Shown here: positions 1 through 4,934 of the stretch, one piece after another
How positions within the stretch are numbered: the first letter of the stretch is position 1
Layout of the letters: every line of letters starts with the position of its first letter
NCBI GenBank assembly: GCA_018676275.1
Contig: JABHFC010000148.1
Coordinates: 1 to 7,807 of the forward strand
Direction: 5' to 3'
DNA from: Gammaproteobacteria bacterium
Lineage (GTDB): Bacteria > Pseudomonadota > Gammaproteobacteria > Eutrophobiales > Eutrophobiaceae
DNA length: 7,807 bases
Translations under genes and position numbers: made by a program
Notes under the pieces: model-generated
The model's database searches: none
Told to the model about the DNA's origin: nothing
Seen by the model: the letters and a program-made list of their open reading frames with translations, nothing else

Positions 1-823
1 AAAATAATTCAATTCCATTTTCTGCCAGGCGTTTCATATCAACTCCTGCTTCCCGCAAACTTTCTACATCGCTAACAGGAATACCAGATATGCGTTCCAT
101 TACCATGACATTGGCTGTGGTTAGGTCCCACTCAATTTCAGGTATATAAAGTAACTCTGAATTTGCGAAATTTCTGCGCAACTGGGAAGCGTTGGCGGCT
201 TCACGCATAAGATCAAGCTCACCCAGTAATGTCTTTTCAAACTCAATCACAACATTACCTGGTTTTAATTTACGAGCGTCCTCCCAGTAAGCCTCCGCCT
301 TGGCAGCAAGCACATGCATCAGACCCAGATCACGTTTTATCAGTTTCTCTATTCCCGGTCTGACCACCTTGACAATCATTTCTCGACCGTCCTTCAATGT
401 CGCGCTATGAACCTGCGCTATCGAAGCAGAAGCCAGTGGTGTCTCATCAAATTCAAGAAAAATATCTTCTGTTTTTTTAGAAAATTCTTTTTCAATAATT
501 TGTCTGGCTTGTTCGCCGGGAAATGGCGGTACATTATCCTGTAACTTTGCCAACTCATCTGCATAGTCCTCAGGCAGTAAATCACGACGTGTGGATAAGA
601 TCTGTCCGAACTTAACAAAAATAGGTCCCAGCTCTTCCAGCACCAGTCTTACCCGTTCCGCCTGCGATCCCCGCTCCCTTTTAAACCAGTTCCAGGGAAG
701 TAAACGCTCAATAAAGCGTACCGACCGGAAGATACGCATTGCAAATACCAGGCGATCCAGTCCATGACGGATCAATACTCGTTGAATTCCCAGTAATCTT
801 AATGCCTGACCAGATGTAAACAT
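1..823 (-). CDS. ubiB: UbiB, ubiquinone biosynthesis atypical kinase/ATPase (partial, N-terminal half)
   Basis: This is the first 274 codons of UbiB; the gene continues past the left edge (E. coli UbiB is 546 aa). UbiB belongs to the ABC1/ADCK/UbiB atypical kinase family. It is membrane-associated and supports the ubiquinone biosynthesis complex, acting as an ATPase rather than as a protein kinase. The translation shows the family's KxGQ motif as KFGQ at residues 71-74, followed by ILSTRRDLLP. It also shows the alanine-rich nucleotide loop ASASIAQVH at 131-139 and the ATP-site lysine K152 in VKVVRPG. A later segment, GELDLMREAAN, matches the family's conserved Glu region. The C-terminal membrane helices lie outside the window. 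The ATG (823-821) overlaps the ubiJ stop codon by one base (TAATG), which implies translational coupling with ubiJ. Identification is very secure. Confidence 0.96.
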   Translation of the reverse strand, partial: MFTSGQALRLLGIQRVLIRHGLDRLVFAMRIFRSVRFIERLLPWNWFKRERGSQAERVRLVLEELGPIFVKFGQILSTRRDLLPEDYADELAKLQDNVPPFPGEQARQIIEKEFSKKTEDIFLEFDETPLASASIAQVHSATLKDGREMIVKVVRPGIEKLIKRDLGLMHVLAAKAEAYWEDARKLKPGNVVIEFEKTLLGELDLMREAANASQLRRNFANSELLYIPEIEWDLTTANVMVMERISGIPVSDVESLREAGVDMKRLAENGIELF

Positions 824-1434
824 TATTCTTTTCTATATTGTTCGAGTTTGCTGATTCGAAGTTTCAATCTTTCTGTATCATTACGTAGTGTATCTACAGC
901 GCTGATAAATTCATCCACTTCTGTTTTATGCAGAGTTGTTTCTGATTCATATCGCAGGTATTCACTGACATCCATTTGCAGCTTATTACCAGAATCACGG
1001 GCAAAAGTCCCTACTCCCCTTATAAATCTGCCCATTTTGTGTGCCAGAGTATCACCAAACCACTTTGACAACTGCTCTTCCCAGTCAAGATCAAGATCAA
1101 ATACAATTGATTGAAAATCCTGCGCTAATCCAACATCACCAATTACTTCTATACTACCGGCAAATCCACCTGATTTTGTCTTCGTCTTCAGCATATAGCT
1201 GAGCATATCAGGTGGCGTACCACGGATTTTTACATTCACATTATCTGCAAACTCAGATCGCAACTGCAGGCCTCCTGCAAACGGCAATATGTAAATGCAA
1301 AAATCAGAATTAATCAACTCCATTGAGATTACCTGACCTGACAAGGTCTGCAGCCTTTCCAATGCTTCCTCATCCAATGCAAGGATATGATTAATCTGCC
1401 GTTCAATTTTGCCTAGGGTCTGTTGACCTTTCAT
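823..1434 (-). CDS. ubiJ: UbiJ, ubiquinone biosynthesis accessory factor with an element-encoded N-terminus
   Basis: UbiJ is an SCP2-domain accessory protein that carries hydrophobic ubiquinone intermediates within the Ubi complex. From the ATG at 1434 it is 203 aa, against 201 in E. coli. The family pattern starts at KIERQINHILALDEEALE, continues through an SCP2-like domain (roughly residues 15-110), and ends in a predicted coiled coil (VDTLRNDTERLKLRISKLEQ). It lies between ubiE and ubiB, the usual order. The oddity is the start. ATG 1434-1432 and the next six codons (MKGQQT) lie inside the terminal inverted repeat of a mobile element, and native coding sequence resumes at about LGKIERQ. 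An in-frame GTG at 1443 would add three residues. Neither start has a strong Shine-Dalgarno sequence. The probable ancestral ATG is at 1690-1688, beyond the element. Family identity is secure; the start and expression level are uncertain. Confidence 0.88.
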   Translation of the reverse strand: MKGQQTLGKIERQINHILALDEEALERLQTLSGQVISMELINSDFCIYILPFAGGLQLRSEFADNVNVKIRGTPPDMLSYMLKTKTKSGGFAGSIEVIGDVGLAQDFQSIVFDLDLDWEEQLSKWFGDTLAHKMGRFIRGVGTFARDSGNKLQMDVSEYLRYESETTLHKTEVDEFISAVDTLRNDTERLKLRISKLEQYRKE

Positions 1435-1448
1435 ATTCGCCACTGCTG
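1415..1448 (+). repeat. Left terminal inverted repeat of the MITE-like element
   Basis: This 34-bp repeat matches the right end (1647-1680) at 31 of 34 positions, with the outer 20 bp identical. Read outward on the minus strand it contains ATG AAA GGT CAA CAG ACC CT, which is the present ubiJ start. Its inner edge overlaps a small hairpin, GCCAC (1439-1443) with GTGGC (1449-1453), located just upstream of that ATG. Confidence 0.88.
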
Positions 1449-1551
1449 GTGGCTATTTTTTTCATCAGCAAGGCAGAGCAAGCGCAGTGTAGTCACTCTA
1501 CATAAGCGCGTGATAACGCAGCTGAGGGGAAAAATAGTCCCAGCCCTTCGG

Positions 1552-1650
1552 GTTGAGCCTGAAAAAGCACCACTCGGCGGGGCTCGTCGCTCATTTGGAA
1601 CAACCAAACTTCTCTCCTCGCGCCTTGATTGGCGCTTTTTCAGATTCAAC
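1552..1650. repeat. Internal imperfect inverted repeat of the element
   Basis: The arm at 1552-1575 pairs with 1627-1650 at 20 of 24 positions. The core CTGAAAAAGC (1559-1568) and GCTTTTTCAG (1634-1643) is a perfect 10-bp match. The loop is 51 bases. Nested inside the terminal repeats, this gives the element a large potential fold as RNA or as a DNA cruciform. Confidence 0.75.
1620..1640 (+). terminator. Terminator-like hairpin on the plus strand inside the element
   Basis: GCGCC (1620-1624), a six-base loop TTGATT and GGCGC (1631-1635) form a perfect 5-bp GC-rich stem followed directly by five T (1636-1640). This is the form of an intrinsic terminator for plus-strand transcription. No plus-strand gene uses it in this window. 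It may block antisense transcription, or it may simply be part of the element's structure. Confidence 0.45.
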
Positions 1651-1672
1651 AGTTGCGAAGATGAAAGGTCAA
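1644..1672 (-). promoter_or_regulatory. Possible sigma70-like promoter at the right end of the element, reading towards ubiJ
   Basis: On the minus strand TTGACC (1672-1667, inside the terminal repeat) is followed after a 17-bp spacer by TTGAAT (1649-1644). The first hexamer matches TTGACA at five of six positions and the second matches TATAAT at four. Spacing is ideal, but the -10 lacks the key A at position 2. It could supply transcription to ubiJ-ubiB; this is inference from a weak match. Confidence 0.25.
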
Positions 1673-1680
1673 CAGACCCT
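1647..1680 (-). repeat. Right terminal inverted repeat of the MITE-like element
   Basis: Reverse-complement partner of 1415-1448. Read outward on the plus strand it also carries an ATG (1661-1663) followed by AAA GGT CAA CAG ACC CTG and then TAA, so here the outward start runs straight into a stop codon. Both ends of the element therefore carry an outward-facing ATG about 20 bp from the tip. Confidence 0.88.
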
Positions 1681-1690
1681 GTAATATCAT
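1681..1690 (-). pseudogene. ubiJ: Severed original start of ubiJ (ATG and three codons)
   Basis: On the minus strand ATG ATA TTA C (1690-1681) directly abuts the element. It is the first start codon after an in-frame TAG (1711-1709 region) downstream of ubiE. A weak GGA lies five bases upstream. Joining this C to the TA-GGC on the far side of the element gives M-I-L-L-G-K-I-E-R-Q, a normal-looking UbiJ N-terminus. As it stands, reading from this ATG enters the element and stops after 14 codons. This is an inference from frame and family resemblance. Confidence 0.6.
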
Positions 1691-1756
1691 GTTATCCGAT
1701 TTTTCAGTCTATCTCGTCTCTGGGTGCCGGTATCTGTACACGCTAAAGTTGATTTC

Positions 1757-2503
1757 TCATAACTTATAACCTTTATGTACTGCCACAATACCACCTGTTA
1801 GATTGTAATATTCCACACGAGAAAACCCGGCAGTCTGCATCATGCCTTTCAATGTCTCCTGATCAGGATGCATGCTAATGGACTCAACCAGGTAGCGATA
1901 ACTGTCTTTATCCTGGGTGATTATCTGGCCGAGATGAGGGATAAATTGAAATGAATATGTTTCATATAACTGCTTCAGTACTGGTATGACAACTTTAGAG
2001 AACTCCAGAATTATAACATTGCCTCCATACTTCAGTTTCTCAAACATGGAACGCAAAGCTGCATCCTTATCAGTCACATTTCTCAGCCCAAAAGCGATAC
2101 ATACGCAGTCAAAACTGTTTTTTTGAAAGGGAAGAGCCTCTGCATTCGCCTGTACAAATTGAAACCCTGAACTAAGACCTCGATCAAGCAGGCGGTCCCT
2201 GCCTTCACTCAGCATGGCATTATTAATATCACTAACAATCACCGAACCCTTCTCACCTGCTGCACGATGAAAGAGCACAGACATATCACCGGTGCCACCA
2301 GCAACGTCAAGAATTTTTGCACCTGATTTGATTTGAGCAACATGAATTGCGTATCTTTTCCAAAGACGATGAACACCGAATGACATCAGATCGTTCATCA
2401 AATCGTAACGAGATGCCACAGAGCTGAATACTTCGCCTACCCGCCTGGTCTTTTCCTGGGGCTCTACTCGTTCAAAGCCGAAATCGGCTGAGTCATTCTC
2501 CAT
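1757..2503 (-). CDS. ubiE: UbiE, SAM-dependent C-methyltransferase of ubiquinone (and menaquinone) biosynthesis
   Basis: UbiE methylates the quinone-precursor ring (2-methoxy-6-polyprenyl-benzoquinol to its 3-methyl derivative; also demethylmenaquinol where menaquinone is made). At 248 aa it is close to E. coli's 251. Conserved blocks in order: SVASRYDLMNDLMSFGVHRLWKR (28-50), the SAM-binding glycine motif ILDVAGGTGD (64-73), SDIN (91-94), NAEALPF (120-126), FGLRNVTDKD (138-147), LEFSK (166-170), SYRYL..SI.MHPDQ..LK, and the terminal YYNLTGGIVAVHKGYKL. The post-motif reads LKYGG (157-161) where many homologues have LKPGG, probably a neutral variation. Its ATG overlaps the stop of the DUF971 gene by one base (TAATG). 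The ubiJ-ubiB pair follows downstream as usual, but an inserted element now separates them from ubiE. Confidence 0.97.
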   Translation of the reverse strand: MENDSADFGFERVEPQEKTRRVGEVFSSVASRYDLMNDLMSFGVHRLWKRYAIHVAQIKSGAKILDVAGGTGDMSVLFHRAAGEKGSVIVSDINNAMLSEGRDRLLDRGLSSGFQFVQANAEALPFQKNSFDCVCIAFGLRNVTDKDAALRSMFEKLKYGGNVIILEFSKVVIPVLKQLYETYSFQFIPHLGQIITQDKDSYRYLVESISMHPDQETLKGMMQTAGFSRVEYYNLTGGIVAVHKGYKL

Positions 2504-2871
2504 TACTGTGGTTTTCTTTCATGGCCCGCATGGGCGAGGGCGTGTAAATAGCTTTTCCAGTAATCATCATGCTTTGTACCAAGATCATAGAGGAAATCCC
2601 AGGTGTAAATCCCACTATCATGTCCATCATCAAAAACCAGCTTCACCGCATAGTTACCAACCGCTTCTACTTCGTTAATACTGACATTTTCTTTTCCCAG
2701 TTGCAGGATTTCCTGTCCCGGACCATGACCTCTCACTTCTGCTGAAGGAGAATAGACGCGTAATAATTCACAGCTCAATTCGAAGGAAGATTCGTCATCA
2801 AAATCAATATTAAGCAAACGAGATTTCTTTTTAAGGTTAATCGAAACGGGTCTGGGCTTTTTTTCAGGCAT
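2503..2871 (-). CDS. DUF971 family protein (gamma-butyrobetaine hydroxylase-like N-terminal domain)
   Basis: A single-domain protein of 122 aa. The DUF971 hallmarks are the block LLRVYSPSAEVRGHGPGQ (about 36-53), then VGNYAVKLVFDDGHDSGIYTWDFLYDLG (71-98). The fold is the small N-terminal domain seen in gamma-butyrobetaine hydroxylase. In that enzyme it binds zinc through a cysteine cluster; here only one cysteine (C34) is present, and the cluster position reads YSPSAE, so zinc binding is doubtful. Biochemical function is unknown to me. Position is informative: it follows hslU by 20 bases and overlaps ubiE by one base, so it is co-transcribed with both. A role near iron-sulfur or quinone metabolism has been suggested for the wider family, but nothing in this sequence proves it. 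No strong Shine-Dalgarno precedes the ATG. Confidence 0.9.
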   Translation of the reverse strand: MPEKKPRPVSINLKKKSRLLNIDFDDESSFELSCELLRVYSPSAEVRGHGPGQEILQLGKENVSINEVEAVGNYAVKLVFDDGHDSGIYTWDFLYDLGTKHDDYWKSYLHALAHAGHERKPQ

Positions 2872-2891
2872 ATAAGTTATCGCTCTTGAGT

Positions 2892-4223
2892 TTATAAAAT
2901 GTATCTCGATAGATCTTCATTCTGCATTAATTCATTCAAATGCTGATCAACATATTTGCCATCTATATTTATTGTCTCACCAGCCTTTTCTGTTGCTTCG
3001 AAAGAAAGTGTCTCCAGTAATCGTTCCATTACAGTATGCAGTCTTCTGGCACCAATATTTTCAGTATTTTCATTTACCTGCCAGGCAATTTCAGCGACAC
3101 GTCTTATACCATCCTCGCTAAAGGTTAATGTCATGTCTTCCGTGTTCAACAGGGCAGCATATTGTTCAGTAAGTGATGCATCAGGCTCAGTCAATATACG
3201 TACAAAGTCTTCCACCCCCAGAGCAGTTAATTCGACCCGGATAGGTAAACGCCCCTGCAATTCAGGTATCAAATCCGAAGGTTTGGCAAGATGGAAGGCA
3301 CCGGACGCAATAAACAGGATATGGTCAGTTTTTACCATGCCATATTTCGTTGATACTGTGCTTCCTTCTACCAGCGGCAACAGATCTCTCTGCACACCTT
3401 CGCGCGATACGTCGGGGCCACTGTTTTCGGAGCGGCCACATACCTTGTCCAGTTCATCCAGAAATACCAGTCCATTCTGTTCCACTGCTTCCAGCCCGTG
3501 CAGTTTAATTTCATCCTCGTTAATCAATTTGGCTGCTTCTTCTTCGGTCAGCAAACTAATTGCTTCACCTACTCTCAGCTTGCGAGTGCTCTTTTTGCCA
3601 CCAGACATATTCTGAAACATGCCCTGCAACTGGTTGGTCATTTCTTCCATACCCGGTGGAGCCATAATTTCAACGCCTATTGCCGGCATGTTCAATTCAA
3701 CTTCTATTTCCCTGTCCTCTAATTCCCCTGATTTCAACATGCCCCGAAATTTCTCACGAGTGCTATTGTCTTTCTCTTCCGATTCATCGTCATCGCCAAA
3801 GTGACGAGCTCTTGGTAACAGAATATCCAGCACTCTATCTTCTGCGGACTGCTCTGCCCGGTGCTGGACTTTCTCCAGCTCCACCTCACGAGTCTGTTTG
3901 ATCGCTACATCAGCGAGATCACGAATTATTGATTCCACATCACGACCTACATAACCAACCTCGGTAAACTTTGTCGCTTCAACTTTTATAAAAGGCGCGT
4001 TAGAAAGTTTCGCCAGGCGTCGGGCTATTTCTGTTTTACCCACACCTGTAGGCCCTATCATTAATATATTTTTAGGTGTGATTTCATTACGTAAATTTTC
4101 ATCGACGCGGGTTCGTCGCCAGCGATTTCGCAAGGCAATAGCAACAGCTCGCTTCGCAGCATCCTGTCCAATGATATGTTTGTCCAGTTCCTGGACTATT
4201 TCTTGAGGTGTTAATGACGGCAT
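2892..4223 (-). CDS. hslU: HslU (ClpY), ATPase and unfoldase subunit of the HslVU protease
   Basis: HslU is the AAA+ ring that unfolds proteins and feeds them to HslV in the cytoplasm. Starting at ATG 4223 the protein is 443 aa, exactly the E. coli length. Motifs numbered from that start: N-terminal MPSLTPQEIVQELDKHIIGQ, Walker A GPTGVGKT (57-64), pore loop GYVG (90-93), an acidic, variable I-domain (about 110-235), Walker B GLVFLDELDK (251-260), GRLPIRVEL (324-332), sensor-2 region GARRLHTVME (391-400) and the HslV-docking tail LSRYIL at the very end. A longer frame opening with TTG at 4253 would overlap hslV and add ten atypical residues; I reject it because an AGGA Shine-Dalgarno sits six bases before the 4223 ATG. 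It lies 13 bases after hslV. Confidence 0.97.
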   Translation of the reverse strand: MPSLTPQEIVQELDKHIIGQDAAKRAVAIALRNRWRRTRVDENLRNEITPKNILMIGPTGVGKTEIARRLAKLSNAPFIKVEATKFTEVGYVGRDVESIIRDLADVAIKQTREVELEKVQHRAEQSAEDRVLDILLPRARHFGDDDESEEKDNSTREKFRGMLKSGELEDREIEVELNMPAIGVEIMAPPGMEEMTNQLQGMFQNMSGGKKSTRKLRVGEAISLLTEEEAAKLINEDEIKLHGLEAVEQNGLVFLDELDKVCGRSENSGPDVSREGVQRDLLPLVEGSTVSTKYGMVKTDHILFIASGAFHLAKPSDLIPELQGRLPIRVELTALGVEDFVRILTEPDASLTEQYAALLNTEDMTLTFSEDGIRRVAEIAWQVNENTENIGARRLHTVMERLLETLSFEATEKAGETINIDGKYVDQHLNELMQNEDLSRYIL

Positions 4224-4229
4224 TCTTAT

Positions 4230-4233
4230 TCCT
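4230..4233 (-). promoter_or_regulatory. Ribosome binding site that fixes the hslU start
   Basis: AGGA on the minus strand, six bases upstream of ATG 4223-4221, within the short gap after the hslV stop codon. It supports the 443-aa HslU start over the upstream TTG at 4253. Confidence 0.7.
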
Positions 4234-4236
4234 GTA

Positions 4237-4773
4237 TTACTTGATTTCTTCAATAGTCAGCGCTGTATTCGTATAGATACAAATATCCGCTGCAATTGTG
4301 AGTGACTTCTCGACAATGGTTCTAGCATCAATATCAGTGTTTTCCAATAAAGCCTTGGCCGCTGATTTAGCGTAGGCACCACCAGAACCAATAGCCATGA
4401 TCTGATCTTCCGGTTCGATTACATCGCCATTACCGGAAATAATCAGTGAAGCTGATTCATCAGCAACACAAAGCATCGCTTCGAGTCGTCTTAGCATTCT
4501 GTCTGTTCGCCAATCCTTGGCCAGCTCTACTGCTGAACGCATGAGGTTGCCCTGATGTTTTTCCAGCTTACCTTCAAAGCGTTCAAATAAAGTGAAAGCA
4601 TCTGCGGTGCCACCGGCGAAGCCCGCAAGTATGCGATCCTTGTACAATCGTCGCACTTTGCGCGCGTTGCCTTTCATTACAGTGTCGCCCAGTGAAACCT
4701 GACCATCGCCACCGATAACAATATGCTTCCCTCGACGGACCGAGAGTATGGTTGTGCCACGAAATTGTTCCAA
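4237..4773 (-). CDS. hslV: HslV (ClpQ), threonine peptidase subunit of the HslVU protease
   Basis: HslV forms the dodecameric proteolytic core capped by HslU hexamers and resembles the proteasome beta subunit. The 178-aa product has a six-residue propeptide MEQFRG, then TTILSVRRG. Processing should expose T7 as the N-terminal nucleophile. Counting from that threonine, catalytic partners Asp17 (D23, GGDGQ) and Lys33 (K39, ARKVRR) fall exactly where expected. Other conserved blocks are GFAGGTADAFTLFERFE, ELAKDWRTDRMLRRLEA, GNGDVIEP and GSGG (129-132). The start codon is TTG; a strong GGAGG five bases upstream supports it, and no ATG is available near the threonine. It is the first gene of the proposed hslV-hslU-DUF971-ubiE-ubiJ-ubiB run, downstream of a sigma32-like promoter. 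Confidence 0.97.
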   Translation of the reverse strand: MEQFRGTTILSVRRGKHIVIGGDGQVSLGDTVMKGNARKVRRLYKDRILAGFAGGTADAFTLFERFEGKLEKHQGNLMRSAVELAKDWRTDRMLRRLEAMLCVADESASLIISGNGDVIEPEDQIMAIGSGGAYAKSAAKALLENTDIDARTIVEKSLTIAADICIYTNTALTIEEIK

Positions 4774-4778
4774 GACTG

Positions 4779-4783
4779 CCTCC
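4779..4783 (-). promoter_or_regulatory. Strong Shine-Dalgarno for the TTG start of hslV
   Basis: GGAGG on the minus strand, five bases before the TTG at 4773-4771. The strong site compensates for the rare start codon and fixes the length of the HslV propeptide. Confidence 0.8.
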
Positions 4784-4823
4784 AGTTAAAAATCGGTCAT
4801 TTTACACGATGCGCTAAGCCAAC

Positions 4824-4840
4824 ATCCGAATAAATCGGAT
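4824..4840 (-). promoter_or_regulatory. Stem-loop in the hslVU 5' leader
   Basis: On the minus strand ATCCGA, a five-base loop TTTAT and TCGGAT form a perfect 6-bp stem about 50 bases before the hslV start and shortly after the predicted transcription start. There is no T-run after it, so it is not a terminator. A stabilising 5' stem-loop has been described for E. coli hslVU (clpQY) mRNA, to my recollection; a similar role here is inference. Confidence 0.5.
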
Positions 4841-4859
4841 AATCACTTTTCCTTAAGCT

Positions 4860-4887
4860 ATATATAGATTAATAATTAAAATTCAAG
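4860..4887 (-). promoter_or_regulatory. Sigma32-like heat-shock promoter upstream of hslVU
   Basis: On the minus strand CTTGAAT (4887-4881), a 13-bp spacer and CTATATAT (4867-4860) resemble the sigma32 consensus CTTGAAA-N13/14-CCCCATNT. The -35 matches six of seven bases and the -10 matches five of eight, including the ATAT end. The same region can be read as a weak sigma70 promoter (TTGAAT, 16 bp, TATATA). hslVU is a classical heat-shock operon, which adds weight. Predicted transcription start is near 4850, leaving a leader of about 75 bases. Confidence 0.5.
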
Positions 4888-4899
4888 AGGATACGGCAG

Positions 4900-4922
4900 A
4901 AAAAGAGGTATTTCAGGAAACC
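4900..4922 (-). terminator. Weak candidate terminator after xerC
   Basis: About 12 bases past the xerC stop, minus-strand GGTTTCCTGAAATACC (4922-4907) can form a short, bulged stem (GGT/ACC plus TT/AA) and is followed by TCTTTTT. The stem is weak, so termination may be partial and xerC transcripts may read into hslVU. Confidence 0.25.
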
Positions 4923-4934
4923 ACTAACTGCAAC

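Larger units (their letters stand above)
1415..1680. mobile_element. 266-bp MITE-like non-autonomous element inserted in the 5' end of ubiJ
   Basis: The ends are inverted repeats. The left end at 1415 reads AGGGTCTGTTGACCTTTCAT, and the right end reads the same from 1680 on the other strand. The match is 20/20 at the tips and 31/34 when extended inward. The interior has further inverted repeats: 1552-1575 pairs with 1627-1650 (20/24), CTATTTTT (1453-1460) pairs with AAAAATAG (1531-1538), and there is a GCGCC/GGCGC hairpin at 1620-1635. No transposase or recognisable protein is present, so any movement would depend on an enzyme supplied elsewhere. Immediate flanks (AGGC on one side, TTAC on the other, minus-strand sense) show no clear target-site duplication. 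I cannot name the parental IS family. Calling it mobile rests on TIR structure, size and the interruption of ubiJ; additional genomic copies would confirm it. Confidence 0.82.

Noticed and set aside
1423..1746. 107-codon plus-strand open frame covering the element and flank
   Set aside because: It starts at TTG in the terminal repeat with no Shine-Dalgarno, runs antisense to the operon, and has low-complexity residue content. It is most simply a by-product of the structured repeat.
2956..3615. Long plus-strand open frame opposite hslU (219 codons), and similar frames opposite DUF484, ubiJ and dapF
   Set aside because: They are antisense shadows of well-conserved minus-strand genes, with serine-rich translations and no recognisable domains.
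4786..4800. Mini-frame ATG ACC GAT TTT TAA just before the hslV Shine-Dalgarno
   Set aside because: Only four codons, no ribosome site of its own, and no runs of regulatory codons as in attenuator leaders. Likely chance.
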